Assembly: GCF_003854275.1 (NCBI RefSeq)
Contig: NZ_QTQP01000001.1
Span: forward strand, 186,001-250,000
DNA length: 64,000 nt
Direction of reading: 5' to 3'
Source: Burkholderia sp. Bp8963
GTDB taxonomy: Bacteria; Pseudomonadota; Gammaproteobacteria; Burkholderiales; Burkholderiaceae
The notes beneath the pieces are model-generated. The model had not been told where the DNA came from. It did no database searches and saw nothing but the letters and a program-made list of their open reading frames with translations. Positions 8,215 through 16,188 of this stretch are shown piece by piece (within the stretch, counting starts at the first letter, position 1; the number at the start of each line of letters is the position of its first letter). A program made the translations under genes and the position numbers.

Positions 8215-9954
8215 GTGACACCCGCTTCGCCGCCGCCTCTGGCGTTCTACTACCTGACCAACTTCGAGCGTGCGCTCGCCTGGCTCGGCGAGCGCTACGA
8301 CGACGTGCTCGACGACAGCGAACGGGCATTCCTGCAGGCCTTTGCGTCGCTGCCGCAGGCGTCGCGCGCGCTGCTCGTGCGAATGCTGATGCGCAACGGG
8401 CCGGACTTCCGCGCGAGCAAGCTCCGCTACGACGAAATCGGCTGTCCGCTCGACGCGGCCGCGCCGCTCGTCGCGCTCGGCTGGGTCGATCCGGCGCCGC
8501 CGCTGACGCTCGACGAAGTGTTCGCGCTGTCCACCAAGACCGAGCTGCTGCAGATGTTCCCCGCGCTCGGCGCGCATGCGGGGGCGCGCAAGACCGAATG
8601 GCTCGACCTGCTGCGGCCCGCGCACGATGCCGCGCAGCCGTTCGATCGGTGGTTGGTGGGAGGCGGCGATCCGCGGGGCGGCCATCCCGGGTCCGGCCAT
8701 CCGTCAACCGGCGACCGCGTGCTGCGCGTGACGGTCGGCGCGCTGTGCGACCGGCTGCGGCTGATGTTCTTCGGCAACCTCCATCAGGACTGGAGCGAAT
8801 TCGTGCTCGCCGATCTCGGCGTGTTCCAGTACGAAAGCGTGCCGTTTGCGCCGTCCTCACGCGCGTTCCAGCAGCGCGACGACGTCGATACGTATCTCGC
8901 GCTGCATGCGTGCCGCGCCGCGCTCGATGCGTGGCCCGACGAAGCGCCGTTCGACCCGCTCCTCGATCTGATCGATACGGTCGAATGTGCGCAGCCGTGG
9001 CTCACGACGCGCCGAGCGAAGCTGCTGTTCACGCTCGGCCAGGCGTGCGAGCGCCGCCACGCGTGGCCGCTCGCTCTCGATGCGTATGCGCGCAGCGCGT
9101 GGCCCGGCAGCCGTCACCGGCGGATCCGCGTGCTCGAGCGCTGTGGCCGCGACGACGATGCGCTCACGCTGGCACTCGATGCGCGCGGCGCGTTCGAAAG
9201 CGACGAGGAACGGCAGCGCGTCGAACGGCTGCTGCCGCGGCTGCAGCGCCGCCTCGGCCGCGCGGTCGACCGGGCGGCTGCCGCGCCGGACGTGCCGCGT
9301 GAAACGCTCGTGCTCGTGCGGCCTGACGCGTTCGAGAGCGTCGAATTCGCGGTGCGCGATCATCTCGCGCAACCCGGCGCGCCGGTCCATTACGTCGAGA
9401 ACACGCTGATCAACTCGCTGTTCGGCCTGCTGTGCTGGGAACCCGTGTTCGCGGCCGTGCCGGGCGCGTTCTTCCATCCGTTCCAGCGCGGCCCGGCTGA
9501 CCTGCATGCGCCCGATTTCGCCGCGCGCCGCGCGGACGCGTTCGCCGCGTGTTTCGCGCAGCTCGATTCGGGCGCGTATCGCGACACGATCAGGCGCCAT
9601 TACGCGACGAAGACGGGCGTGCAATCGCCGTTCGTGTTCTGGGGCGTGCTGAGCACGGAACTGCTCGACGAAGCGCTCGCCTGCCTGCCGCCCGAGCATC
9701 TGCGCCTCTGGTTCGCGCGCCTCGTCGCGGACATTCGCAGCAATCGCTCGGGGCTCCCCGATCTCGTCCGGTTCTGGCCTGGCGAACGGCGCTACGAACT
9801 GATCGAGGTGAAAGGGCCCGGCGACCGGCTGCAGGACAACCAGACCCGCTGGCTCGACTACTGCATCGCGCACGGGATGCCCGTGCGGGTCGTCGACGTC
9901 GAATGGGCGGGCGAAGCCGCCGCACACGCGGACGCGGCGGGGCTGTCCGCATGA
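8215..9954 (+). CDS. FAN1-type VRR-NUC nuclease
   Basis: A 579-aa protein with GTG start. The N-terminal half (FYYLTNFERALAWLGERYDD, then a long helical SAP/TPR-like region) resembles bacterial FAN1. The C-terminal VRR-NUC (PD-(D/E)XK) domain shows LPD at 514-516, the catalytic E-V-K at 531-533 (LIEVKGPGDRLQDNQ) and a closing strand VRVVDV. FAN1 is a structure-specific 5'-flap endo/exonuclease that unhooks interstrand crosslinks. The stop overlaps the start of the helicase gene (ATGA), so the two are translationally coupled. A LexA box lies immediately upstream. The gene may contribute to tolerance of crosslinking agents. Confidence 0.88.
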   Translation: MTPASPPPLAFYYLTNFERALAWLGERYDDVLDDSERAFLQAFASLPQASRALLVRMLMRNGPDFRASKLRYDEIGCPLDAAAPLVALGWVDPAPPLTLDEVFALSTKTELLQMFPALGAHAGARKTEWLDLLRPAHDAAQPFDRWLVGGGDPRGGHPGSGHPSTGDRVLRVTVGALCDRLRLMFFGNLHQDWSEFVLADLGVFQYESVPFAPSSRAFQQRDDVDTYLALHACRAALDAWPDEAPFDPLLDLIDTVECAQPWLTTRRAKLLFTLGQACERRHAWPLALDAYARSAWPGSRHRRIRVLERCGRDDDALTLALDARGAFESDEERQRVERLLPRLQRRLGRAVDRAAAAPDVPRETLVLVRPDAFESVEFAVRDHLAQPGAPVHYVENTLINSLFGLLCWEPVFAAVPGAFFHPFQRGPADLHAPDFAARRADAFAACFAQLDSGAYRDTIRRHYATKTGVQSPFVFWGVLSTELLDEALACLPPEHLRLWFARLVADIRSNRSGLPDLVRFWPGERRYELIEVKGPGDRLQDNQTRWLDYCIAHGMPVRVVDVEWAGEAAAHADAAGLSA

Positions 9955-12251
9955 GCTATGTCGTCGCAGTGCGGGCGATGTGCGAGTTCACCGCGCGGCG
10001 CGGCGATCTCGACCTGCGCTTCACGCCCGCGCCGACCGCGCTCGAGGGGATCGCCGGACACGGCACCGTGACGTCGCGGCGCGGCTCGCGTTATGAAACC
10101 GAGATTGCGCTGGCGGGCACGTGGGGCATGCTCACCGTGCGCGGCCGCGCGGACGGCTACGATCCCGTGTCGAACCGGCTCGAGGAAATCAAGACCTACC
10201 GTGGCGACCTCGACGCGATGCCCGCGAACCACCGCGCGCTGCATTGGGCGCAGGCGAAGGTGTATGCGCATCTGCTGTGCGAGACGCGCGGGCTCGCGGA
10301 GATCACGGTCGCGCTCGTGTACTTCGAAATCGTGTCCGAGCGCGAGACCGTGCTCGAGGAAACGCTGCCGGCGAGCGCGCTCGCGGCATTCTTCGCCGAG
10401 CAATGCGCGTGCTTCGTCGGCTGGGCCGAACGCGAAACCGCGCATCGCGATGCGCGCGACGCGGCGCTGCGCGCGCTGCAGTTTCCGCACGGGCAGTTCC
10501 GCAGCGGGCAGCGCGAGCTGGCGGTTGCCGTGTATCGGACCGCGCGCGACGAACGCTGCCTGCTCGCCCAGGCGCCGACCGGCATCGGCAAGACGCTTGG
10601 CACCGTGTTCCCGCTGCTGAAGGCATGCGGCGAAGGCGAGCTCGACCGCATCTTTTTCCTGACCGCGAAGACGCCCGGCCGCGCGCTCGCGCTCGACGCG
10701 GCGACGACGCTCGGCGCGGGCACGCCGGCGCTGCCGCTGCGCGTGCTCGAACTCGTCGCGCGCGACAAGGCGTGCGAGCACCCGGACAACGCGTGTCACG
10801 GCGAATCGTGCCCGCTTGCGCGCGGTTTCTACGACCGGCTCCCCGCGGCCCGCGACGCGGCGATCGACAAAGGCCGGCTCGACCGCGACACGGTGCGCGC
10901 GGCGGCGCTCGCGCACGACATCTGTCCGTACTACCTCACGCAGGAACTCGCGCGCTGGTCCGACATGGTGATCGGCGACTACAACTACTACTACGACGGC
11001 AGCGCGCTGCTGCATGCGCTCGCGCAGCAGAACCAGTGGCGGATCGGCGTGCTCGTCGACGAGGCGCACAACCTGCTCGACCGGGCGCGCAAGATGTACA
11101 GCGCGGCGCTCGACCCGTTCGATTTCGCGGCCGCGCGCGACGCGGCGCCGGCGGCGCTGCGCAAGGCGTTCGAGCGGCTCGGTCGCGCCTGGGGTGCGTT
11201 GAGCCGCGCGCAGGAGACGCGCTATGCCGCCTATCCGGATATTCCCGGTTCGCTCGTGTCGGCCGTGCAGAACCTCGTGTCCGCGATCGGCGAGCACCTG
11301 GCCGATGCGCCGCGCGCGAACGGCGACGCGTTGCTGCGGTTTCATTTCGACGCTATCCAGTTCGGCGCGCTCGCGGATGCGTTCGACGACGCGTCGATCT
11401 TCGACGTGACGCTGCACGGCGAGCCGCTGCCTCGGCAGCCGGCGCTCGACGGCGTCGCTCCGGCCGGCCGCAGGCGCCGTACTCAATCGACGCTCTGCGT
11501 GCGCAACGTGATCCCGGCCGGGTTTCTCGCGCCGCGCTATGCGGCCGCGCGCGCAACCGTGCTGTTTTCGGGGACGCTGAGCCCGTTTCGTTTCTATCGC
11601 GACACGCTCGGGCTGCCCGAAGACACGGGCTGGCTCGACGTCGACGGGCCGTTCCGCGCGGAGCAGCTCAGCGTGCGGGTCGCGGGCCACGTATCGACGC
11701 GCTGGCGCGACCGCGACCGGTCGCTCGCGCCGATCGCCGACCTGATCGCCGCGCAGTACGCGGAGCGGCCCGGCAATTACCTGAGCTTCCTGAGCAGTTT
11801 CGATTACCTGCAGCGCGTCGTCGCGCTGATGCAGGCACGTCACCCGGACGTGCCCGTCTGGGCGCAGGCGCCCGGCATGGCCGAGGCCGAGCGCGACGCG
11901 TTCCTCGCGCGTTTCGATGCGGGCGGGCGTGGCGTTGGTTTTGCGGTGCTCGGCGGGGCGTTTTCGGAAGGGGTCGACCTGGCCGGCGAGCGGCTGATCG
12001 GCGCGTTCATCGCGACGCTCGGGCTGCCACAGGTGAACGACGTGAACGAGCAGATGCGGCGTGCAATGGACGCGCGCTTCGGCAACGGCTACGACTACAT
12101 CTACCTGTATCCGGGATTGCAGAAGGTCGTGCAGGCGGCCGGGCGCGTGATTCGCACCGAGGCAGACGAGGGCGTCGTGCACCTGATCGACGACCGCTAT
12201 CGCCGCCGCGAAGTGCGTGCGCTGCTGCCGCGCTGGTGGCGGATCGGCTGA
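9951..12251 (+). CDS. PD-(D/E)XK nuclease / Fe-S DinG-XPD-type helicase fusion
   Basis: A 766-aa protein. Residues 1-170 form a small PD-(D/E)XK-like domain: RGRADGYD (about 64-71) and EIKTYRG (79-85) give the D...E-x-K core. A superfamily 2 helicase follows with Walker A GIGKT at 211-215, DEAH at 370-373 and late motifs QMRRAMDARFG and QAAGRVIRTEAD. Four cysteines between motif I and II (275, 282, 287, 325) are placed as in the XPD/DinG 4Fe-4S domain. The expected activity is 5'-3' DNA unwinding coupled to cutting. The start overlaps the FAN1-like stop, so both repair proteins are made together. The frame is open far upstream, but the ATGA overlap and N-terminal homology fix the start. Confidence 0.88.
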   Translation: MSYVVAVRAMCEFTARRGDLDLRFTPAPTALEGIAGHGTVTSRRGSRYETEIALAGTWGMLTVRGRADGYDPVSNRLEEIKTYRGDLDAMPANHRALHWAQAKVYAHLLCETRGLAEITVALVYFEIVSERETVLEETLPASALAAFFAEQCACFVGWAERETAHRDARDAALRALQFPHGQFRSGQRELAVAVYRTARDERCLLAQAPTGIGKTLGTVFPLLKACGEGELDRIFFLTAKTPGRALALDAATTLGAGTPALPLRVLELVARDKACEHPDNACHGESCPLARGFYDRLPAARDAAIDKGRLDRDTVRAAALAHDICPYYLTQELARWSDMVIGDYNYYYDGSALLHALAQQNQWRIGVLVDEAHNLLDRARKMYSAALDPFDFAAARDAAPAALRKAFERLGRAWGALSRAQETRYAAYPDIPGSLVSAVQNLVSAIGEHLADAPRANGDALLRFHFDAIQFGALADAFDDASIFDVTLHGEPLPRQPALDGVAPAGRRRRTQSTLCVRNVIPAGFLAPRYAAARATVLFSGTLSPFRFYRDTLGLPEDTGWLDVDGPFRAEQLSVRVAGHVSTRWRDRDRSLAPIADLIAAQYAERPGNYLSFLSSFDYLQRVVALMQARHPDVPVWAQAPGMAEAERDAFLARFDAGGRGVGFAVLGGAFSEGVDLAGERLIGAFIATLGLPQVNDVNEQMRRAMDARFGNGYDYIYLYPGLQKVVQAAGRVIRTEADEGVVHLIDDRYRRREVRALLPRWWRIG

Positions 12252-12284
12252 ATGCGATAAGCGTTCCCGCCGCGCCGCGTTCAG
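12248..12284. terminator. Shared stem-loop between helicase and IclR genes
   Basis: CTGAATGCG (12248-12256) pairs with CGCGTTCAG (12276-12284), nine pairs with one G-U. Both stop codons are inside the arms. Probable bidirectional 3'-end structure. Confidence 0.45.
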
Positions 12285-13051
12285 AGCACGTTCAGCATCG
12301 CGAGCGCCGTTTCCTGCAGATGCGGCAGCACGCGTCGCACGGCGGCGTCGGTCGTTTCGGTGCCGATCGGCATGTTGGTACTCAGCGCAGCGACGACTTC
12401 GCCGTGGCGGTTCTTCAGCGGCACCGCGATCCCGCGCACGCCGACCTGCAATTGCTGCTCGATCGCCGCGAACCCGTCGTCGCGGGCCCGGTCGATCTGT
12501 TCGAGCAGGCGGGCCTTGTTGGTGATCGTATGCGGGGTGAACGGCGGCAGTTCCGCGCCGTCGAGCCATGTGCGGACCGCGTTGCGGTCCGGCTGGTGCG
12601 CGAGCAGCACGACGCCCGGCGAGGTCAGCGGCGCCGGCACGCGCGCGCCGAGCACGAAGCCCGTCGTCATCACGCGCGACACGCCGTTGCGCGCGATGAA
12701 CACCAGTTCCCATTCGTCGAGCACGCTCACGTACGCGGATTCGTTCAGCGTCGCGCTCAGTTGTTGCAGGTACGGCTGGACGGTGCGCGGCAGGCGCGCC
12801 GAGTCGAAATACGACCAGCCGACCCGCAGCACGCGCGGCGTGAGGCCGTACAGCTTGCCGTCCGTGTACACGTAGCCGAGCGATTCGAGCGTCAGCAGGT
12901 AGCGCCGCGCGGCGGTGCGCGTGAGACCCGTGCGCGCGGCGGCCTGGGTCGGCGTCATGCGCGCGTGCTGGCTGTCGAACGCCTCGAGGATCATCAGGCC
13001 TTTTTCGAGGCCGGCTATCCAGTCGCGCTTGTCGAGTTCGGCCTTTTTCAT
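12281..13051 (-). CDS. IclR-family regulator (PcaR/PobR type)
   Basis: A 256-aa protein. Residues 12-75 form the winged helix-turn-helix: GLEKGLMILEAFD, MTPTQAAARTGLTRTAARRYL, LESLGYV. The C-terminal effector domain follows, with the SVLDEWELVFIAR, GARVPAPLTSPGVVLLA and DDGFAAIEQQLQVGVRGIAVPL segments typical of the IclR ligand domain. The N-terminal pattern is closest to PcaR/PobR regulators of aromatic-acid catabolism. No aromatic gene is adjacent and nothing is divergent in the next 140 bases, so its target is not shown by context. Confidence 0.88.
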   Translation of the reverse strand: MKKAELDKRDWIAGLEKGLMILEAFDSQHARMTPTQAAARTGLTRTAARRYLLTLESLGYVYTDGKLYGLTPRVLRVGWSYFDSARLPRTVQPYLQQLSATLNESAYVSVLDEWELVFIARNGVSRVMTTGFVLGARVPAPLTSPGVVLLAHQPDRNAVRTWLDGAELPPFTPHTITNKARLLEQIDRARDDGFAAIEQQLQVGVRGIAVPLKNRHGEVVAALSTNMPIGTETTDAAVRRVLPHLQETALAMLNVL

Positions 13052-13194
13052 CTGGGCAGGATCGTCGGGGTGGCGCGGTGTTCGCGCGGGAGTGGGCGAT
13101 TATCGCGCGAATCGGACGGGATGGGAGGTTCGTGGAGCGGGGCGGTTGCAAGGTTCGGTCGCCCGATCACTTCGGCATCCAGTGTCAGGCTCGA

Positions 13195-13590
13195 TCAGGA
13201 ATCGTGCTCGCGGTCGATTTCCATATGCTCGTAGCACAGCGCGGCAATTTGCCAACGCCCGTCGTTGATCACCCACAACTCGAGAAACGTGTAGCGCGCA
13301 CGGATCATTTCGCTCTTTCGCATCACGCCGATGCCCGATACGGTCGCCCATTCTCCCTGTTCGGAGACGTGCCGGGTTTCGTCCTCGTATCTCACGCCCG
13401 ACATGCGCAAAGCCTGCTCGGCCGCATGCGCTCGCATCCGGGCGACTCGCTGTTGTTTCGTGGTCATCGCGCCGCCGTGCTTCACGAAGAATTGCGGGCT
13501 TTCCACGTAGTTCATCAGTTCGATGTCGCCATCGATGTACGCATCAATCCAGACATCGCGCATTTGCATCAGATCGAATTTTGCTTTCAT
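13195..13590 (-). CDS. NTF2-like (DUF4440/SnoaL) protein
   Basis: A 131-aa protein with the cone-shaped NTF2-like pattern: an opening helix (MRDVWIDAYIDGDIELMNYVESPQF split over two elements), strands MRKSEMIRARYTFLELWV and GRWQIAALCYEHME. Members include ketosteroid-isomerase-like enzymes and non-catalytic proteins. No catalytic Asp/Tyr arrangement can be assigned with confidence. Base composition is less GC-rich than nearby core genes, which hints at recent acquisition. Confidence 0.65.
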   Translation of the reverse strand: MKAKFDLMQMRDVWIDAYIDGDIELMNYVESPQFFVKHGGAMTTKQQRVARMRAHAAEQALRMSGVRYEDETRHVSEQGEWATVSGIGVMRKSEMIRARYTFLELWVINDGRWQIAALCYEHMEIDREHDS

Positions 13591-13897
13591 GCGTTCTTAT
13601 GGACCCCGTCGAATCGGAAGATCTCGCCGAATTGGAATTCGACGCATTTTCCGATTTGAATTTTCAGACGCGGGCGTCGTGTTTCGAATGGGAGGAAGAC
13701 ACGCTAGAATCCTCGGCGCGGCGCGCTTGAGCAATAGGACGAGTTTGATTTTCTTTTTCGCAGCGCCGTTTGCATCATGCGAATCGCTCCGGCGGGCGGC
13801 TAACGAGATCGAGCGTCGCTGGCTGCCTGCTCGACGACATCGATTGGCTCCTGCAGCGATGCATTGGGGCCGCGCGCCCGTATTGCCGGAAATAAAA
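13591..13897. other. Intergenic region, divergent promoters likely
   Basis: About 300 bases between two divergently read genes, with visibly lower GC than the surroundings (runs such as AATTGGAATTCG and TTTGATTTTC). Frames crossing it look non-coding. It probably contains both promoters; no clear operator or terminator was found. Confidence 0.4.
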
Positions 13898-14509
13898 ATG
13901 AAATTCCGTGAATCTGCTTTGGCCGTGCTCGTTGCGGCCGCACCACTGCTTGCAGTGGCGAACCCGGCGGCCGGCACGACATTGTCGCGACCGGCAATCG
14001 ACGTGCGGGCCTGGCCTCGCATGTCCGCGCCGAAATTCGGCTGCTACCTCGAAACGACGCTTGGCTATCGCGACAAACGCTTCAATTGCGCGTTGAAGCA
14101 TTACAAGAACACCGGCGACGCATGCAAGAACACCGGTTCCTACTATGAAGGCCCGGCGTTCCCCGATCGACTTGCGGCCAGCGTGCATCCGCTCGCCACG
14201 AAAGTCGAACTCGACTGGGAGCATGGCGACCTGCAGATGGTGACCGTCACGCTGAAGGGAACGTGGAACGAAGCCGAGGTGCGCAACGCGTTCGGGCTGC
14301 CGCGCGCGGAAGGCAGCAAGCTCACCGAGGCGGAATTGCAGGCGCAGCGCGAGAACCTGATGGACACGAGCGTCCAGTATCCGTCAGGCCCGCTCGACGG
14401 CAGTCAGGGGCAGCGTCCGAGCAACCCGGCGCGTGGCATGACCGCAGTGATGCTCTACGGTTTCGACCACATGGGCGCGGGCGACGTCGAATGTGGGGAA
14501 GGAGAGTGA
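13898..14509 (+). CDS. Exported hypothetical protein (203 aa)
   Basis: The ATG at 13898 gives a classic signal peptide: MKFRESALAVLVAAAPLLAVA, cut near ANPA. The mature protein is about 180 aa with four cysteines spaced for disulfides (FGCYLE, RFNCALKHY, GDACKNT and DVECGEGE), so a periplasmic or secreted location is likely. No known family was recognised. A weak CCGGA precedes the start. Frames starting upstream at 13523 lack the signal peptide logic. Confidence 0.6.
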   Translation: MKFRESALAVLVAAAPLLAVANPAAGTTLSRPAIDVRAWPRMSAPKFGCYLETTLGYRDKRFNCALKHYKNTGDACKNTGSYYEGPAFPDRLAASVHPLATKVELDWEHGDLQMVTVTLKGTWNEAEVRNAFGLPRAEGSKLTEAELQAQRENLMDTSVQYPSGPLDGSQGQRPSNPARGMTAVMLYGFDHMGAGDVECGEGE

Positions 14510-14536
14510 CGCCGGGGGTGGATTGACCGGCGCCAC
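14506..14536. terminator. Stem-loop at the hypothetical/murA convergence
   Basis: GTG-A-CGCCGG (14506-14515) pairs with CCGGCG-C-CAC (14527-14536), with one internal mismatch and an 11-base loop. The plus-strand stop codon lies in the left arm. In addition GAGTGA (14504-14509) is complementary to TCACTC (14550-14555), which holds the opposite stop. Probable terminator; no T tract. Confidence 0.45.
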
Positions 14537-14549
14537 TGCCAGCACGACA

Positions 14550-15851
14550 TCACTCGCTGCTCGTCCACTCGACGTTCGCGCCGACCGAACGCAGGTTCTC
14601 GACGAAATGCGGATGCGCGCGGCGGATCGGCAGTGCGTTCATGATTTCCGAGCGCCCCTCGATGCTTGCGGCCACCATCAGCAGCGCGATCGCGACGCGG
14701 ATGATGTACGGGCTCTCGACGCGCGCCGGCGTCAGCTTCAGCCCGCCGAACGTGATCAGCCGGTGCGGGTCGGACAGCAGCACGTGCGCACCGAACTTCG
14801 ACAGCTCGCCCGACCAGCCGAGCGCGCCGTCGTAAACCTTGTTCCAGAACATCGCACTGCCTTCCGCTTGCACGCCGAGCGCGATGAAGATCGGCAGCAG
14901 GTCGACCGGCAGGTACGGCCACGGCGCGGCTTCGACCTTGGTCAGGATGTTTTGCGTGAACGGCCGGCGCACGCGCAGCGGGCCGTCGCGCTCGGCGCGC
15001 GACCAGCCGTCGCGGTGCGTGACGTGCACGCCGAATTTCGCGAACGTGCGGTCGATCAGCGGGAAATGCTCGGGCGACGAGTTGCGCACGACGATGTCGC
15101 CGCCGGTGATCGCGCCGAGCGCAAGGAACGTCGCGATTTCGTGGAAGTCCTCCGCGAAGCGGAATTCGCCGCCGCCGAGCCGGGCGCCGCCGGTCACGCA
15201 GAGCCGCGACGTGCCGATGCCATGGATCTCGACGCCGAGCATCGCGAGGAACTGCGAAAACTCCTGCACGTGAGGCTCGGACGCGGCGTTCATCAGCGTC
15301 GACGTGCCCGCCGCGGCGGTCGCGCACAGCGCGAAATTCTCGGTGGTCGTCACGGACGCGTAGTCGAGCCAGTGGTCGTTCGCCTTCAGCGGACCATCGG
15401 AGCGCACGATCAGCGAGTCGGGCGTGCGCTCGATATGCGCGCCGAAACGCTCGAACACCTCGACGTGCGGGTCGATCTCGCGCACGCCGAGCGTGCAGCC
15501 CTTCACGTCGTTCTCGAGACGGGCGACGCCGAAGCGCGCAAGCAGCGGCGGGATCAGCATGATCGACGAGCGCATCGCCTCGGGCAGCCGATGCACGGCC
15601 GGGTCGAACGTGGTGTTGCGGTGATGGAGCTCGAGGATGCCGGTCGCGAAATCGATCGACACGTCGCTGCCGAGCGTGCGGAAGATGTCGAGGATCTTGC
15701 GCACGTCGGTGATGTCCGGCACGCCGACGAGCCGCAGCGGCTGGTCGGTCAGCAGGGTGGCGCACAGGATCGGCAGGACGGCATTCTTGTTGGCGGACGG
15801 TGTAATGTCGCCGCGCAGCGGGTTGCCGCCGTGGACGATGAGATTCGACAT
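14550..15851 (-). CDS. murA: UDP-N-acetylglucosamine 1-carboxyvinyltransferase (MurA) paralogue
   Basis: A 433-aa enolpyruvyl transferase from the ATG at 15851. Lys22-Asn23 (SANKNAVLP) and the catalytic cysteine Cys119 (KGCTLGVREID) of MurA are kept. MurA joins enolpyruvate from PEP to UDP-GlcNAc, the first committed step of peptidoglycan synthesis. The catalytic loop is divergent (MLIPPLLARFGVARLENDV), the protein is slightly longer than the usual 418-420 aa, and the context is not the normal his/murA locus. It is therefore a second copy, or a relative acting on another acceptor. The native Cys predicts fosfomycin sensitivity of this copy. No strong ribosome site; a start at 15908 is possible. 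Confidence 0.82.
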   Translation of the reverse strand: MSNLIVHGGNPLRGDITPSANKNAVLPILCATLLTDQPLRLVGVPDITDVRKILDIFRTLGSDVSIDFATGILELHHRNTTFDPAVHRLPEAMRSSIMLIPPLLARFGVARLENDVKGCTLGVREIDPHVEVFERFGAHIERTPDSLIVRSDGPLKANDHWLDYASVTTTENFALCATAAAGTSTLMNAASEPHVQEFSQFLAMLGVEIHGIGTSRLCVTGGARLGGGEFRFAEDFHEIATFLALGAITGGDIVVRNSSPEHFPLIDRTFAKFGVHVTHRDGWSRAERDGPLRVRRPFTQNILTKVEAAPWPYLPVDLLPIFIALGVQAEGSAMFWNKVYDGALGWSGELSKFGAHVLLSDPHRLITFGGLKLTPARVESPYIIRVAIALLMVAASIEGRSEIMNALPIRRAHPHFVENLRSVGANVEWTSSE

Positions 15852-16188
15852 GATATGGGGGCGTATCGGTGACTGACGTAGGCCCATATGATGCCATCGG
15901 TCGGGCATGCCGGTGGAAAGTGATGGTGCGATGTGGGGAGATCGGGACGCGGTTTGACAGTGTTTGACGTCGCTTCGATGTTATTTTGGCGGCGAGCGGC
16001 GAGCGGCGAGCGGCGAGCGGCGAGCGGCGAGCGGCGTGTTGGCTCGTCGGCGCGGGCTGCAGGCGGGCGCGGCGGAAACGGGAGAGGGGCATGGCCGGCC
16101 GATCATGCCCGCGGTACGGGCGACCGGGCCGGCTCGTTCGTCCATGACCGCCGTTACCGGCCGCTGGTCATGCACGGGCAGCGGGCGA
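15852..16188. other. Intergenic region with heptamer tandem repeat
   Basis: About 340 bases between the starts/ends of two minus-strand genes. Apart from the tandem repeat at 15991-16032 it holds no convincing gene: the long frames across it consist of the translated repeat and Arg/Ala-rich noise. The murA promoter is presumably in its left part. Confidence 0.45.
15991..16032. repeat. Six perfect copies of a 7-bp unit
   Basis: The unit GGCGAGC is repeated six times without change (42 bp) and is followed by a partial copy GGCG. It lies in the intergenic region between the MurA paralogue and the transporter. Heptamer arrays of this type vary in copy number by slippage and are useful strain markers; a regulatory role is possible but not shown. 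Confidence 0.85.

Noticed and set aside
9858..13151. A very long minus-strand open frame (about 1,097 codons)
   Set aside because: It is the mirror of the helicase and IclR genes: Arg/Ala/Val-rich with no domain logic, typical of antisense frames in high-GC DNA. The plus-strand helicase has clear motifs.
14506..14555. The 14504/14555 complementarity as a major terminator
   Set aside because: Only six base pairs over a 40-base loop; the inner hairpin at 14506-14536 is the better candidate, so the outer one is kept only as part of a general pattern.
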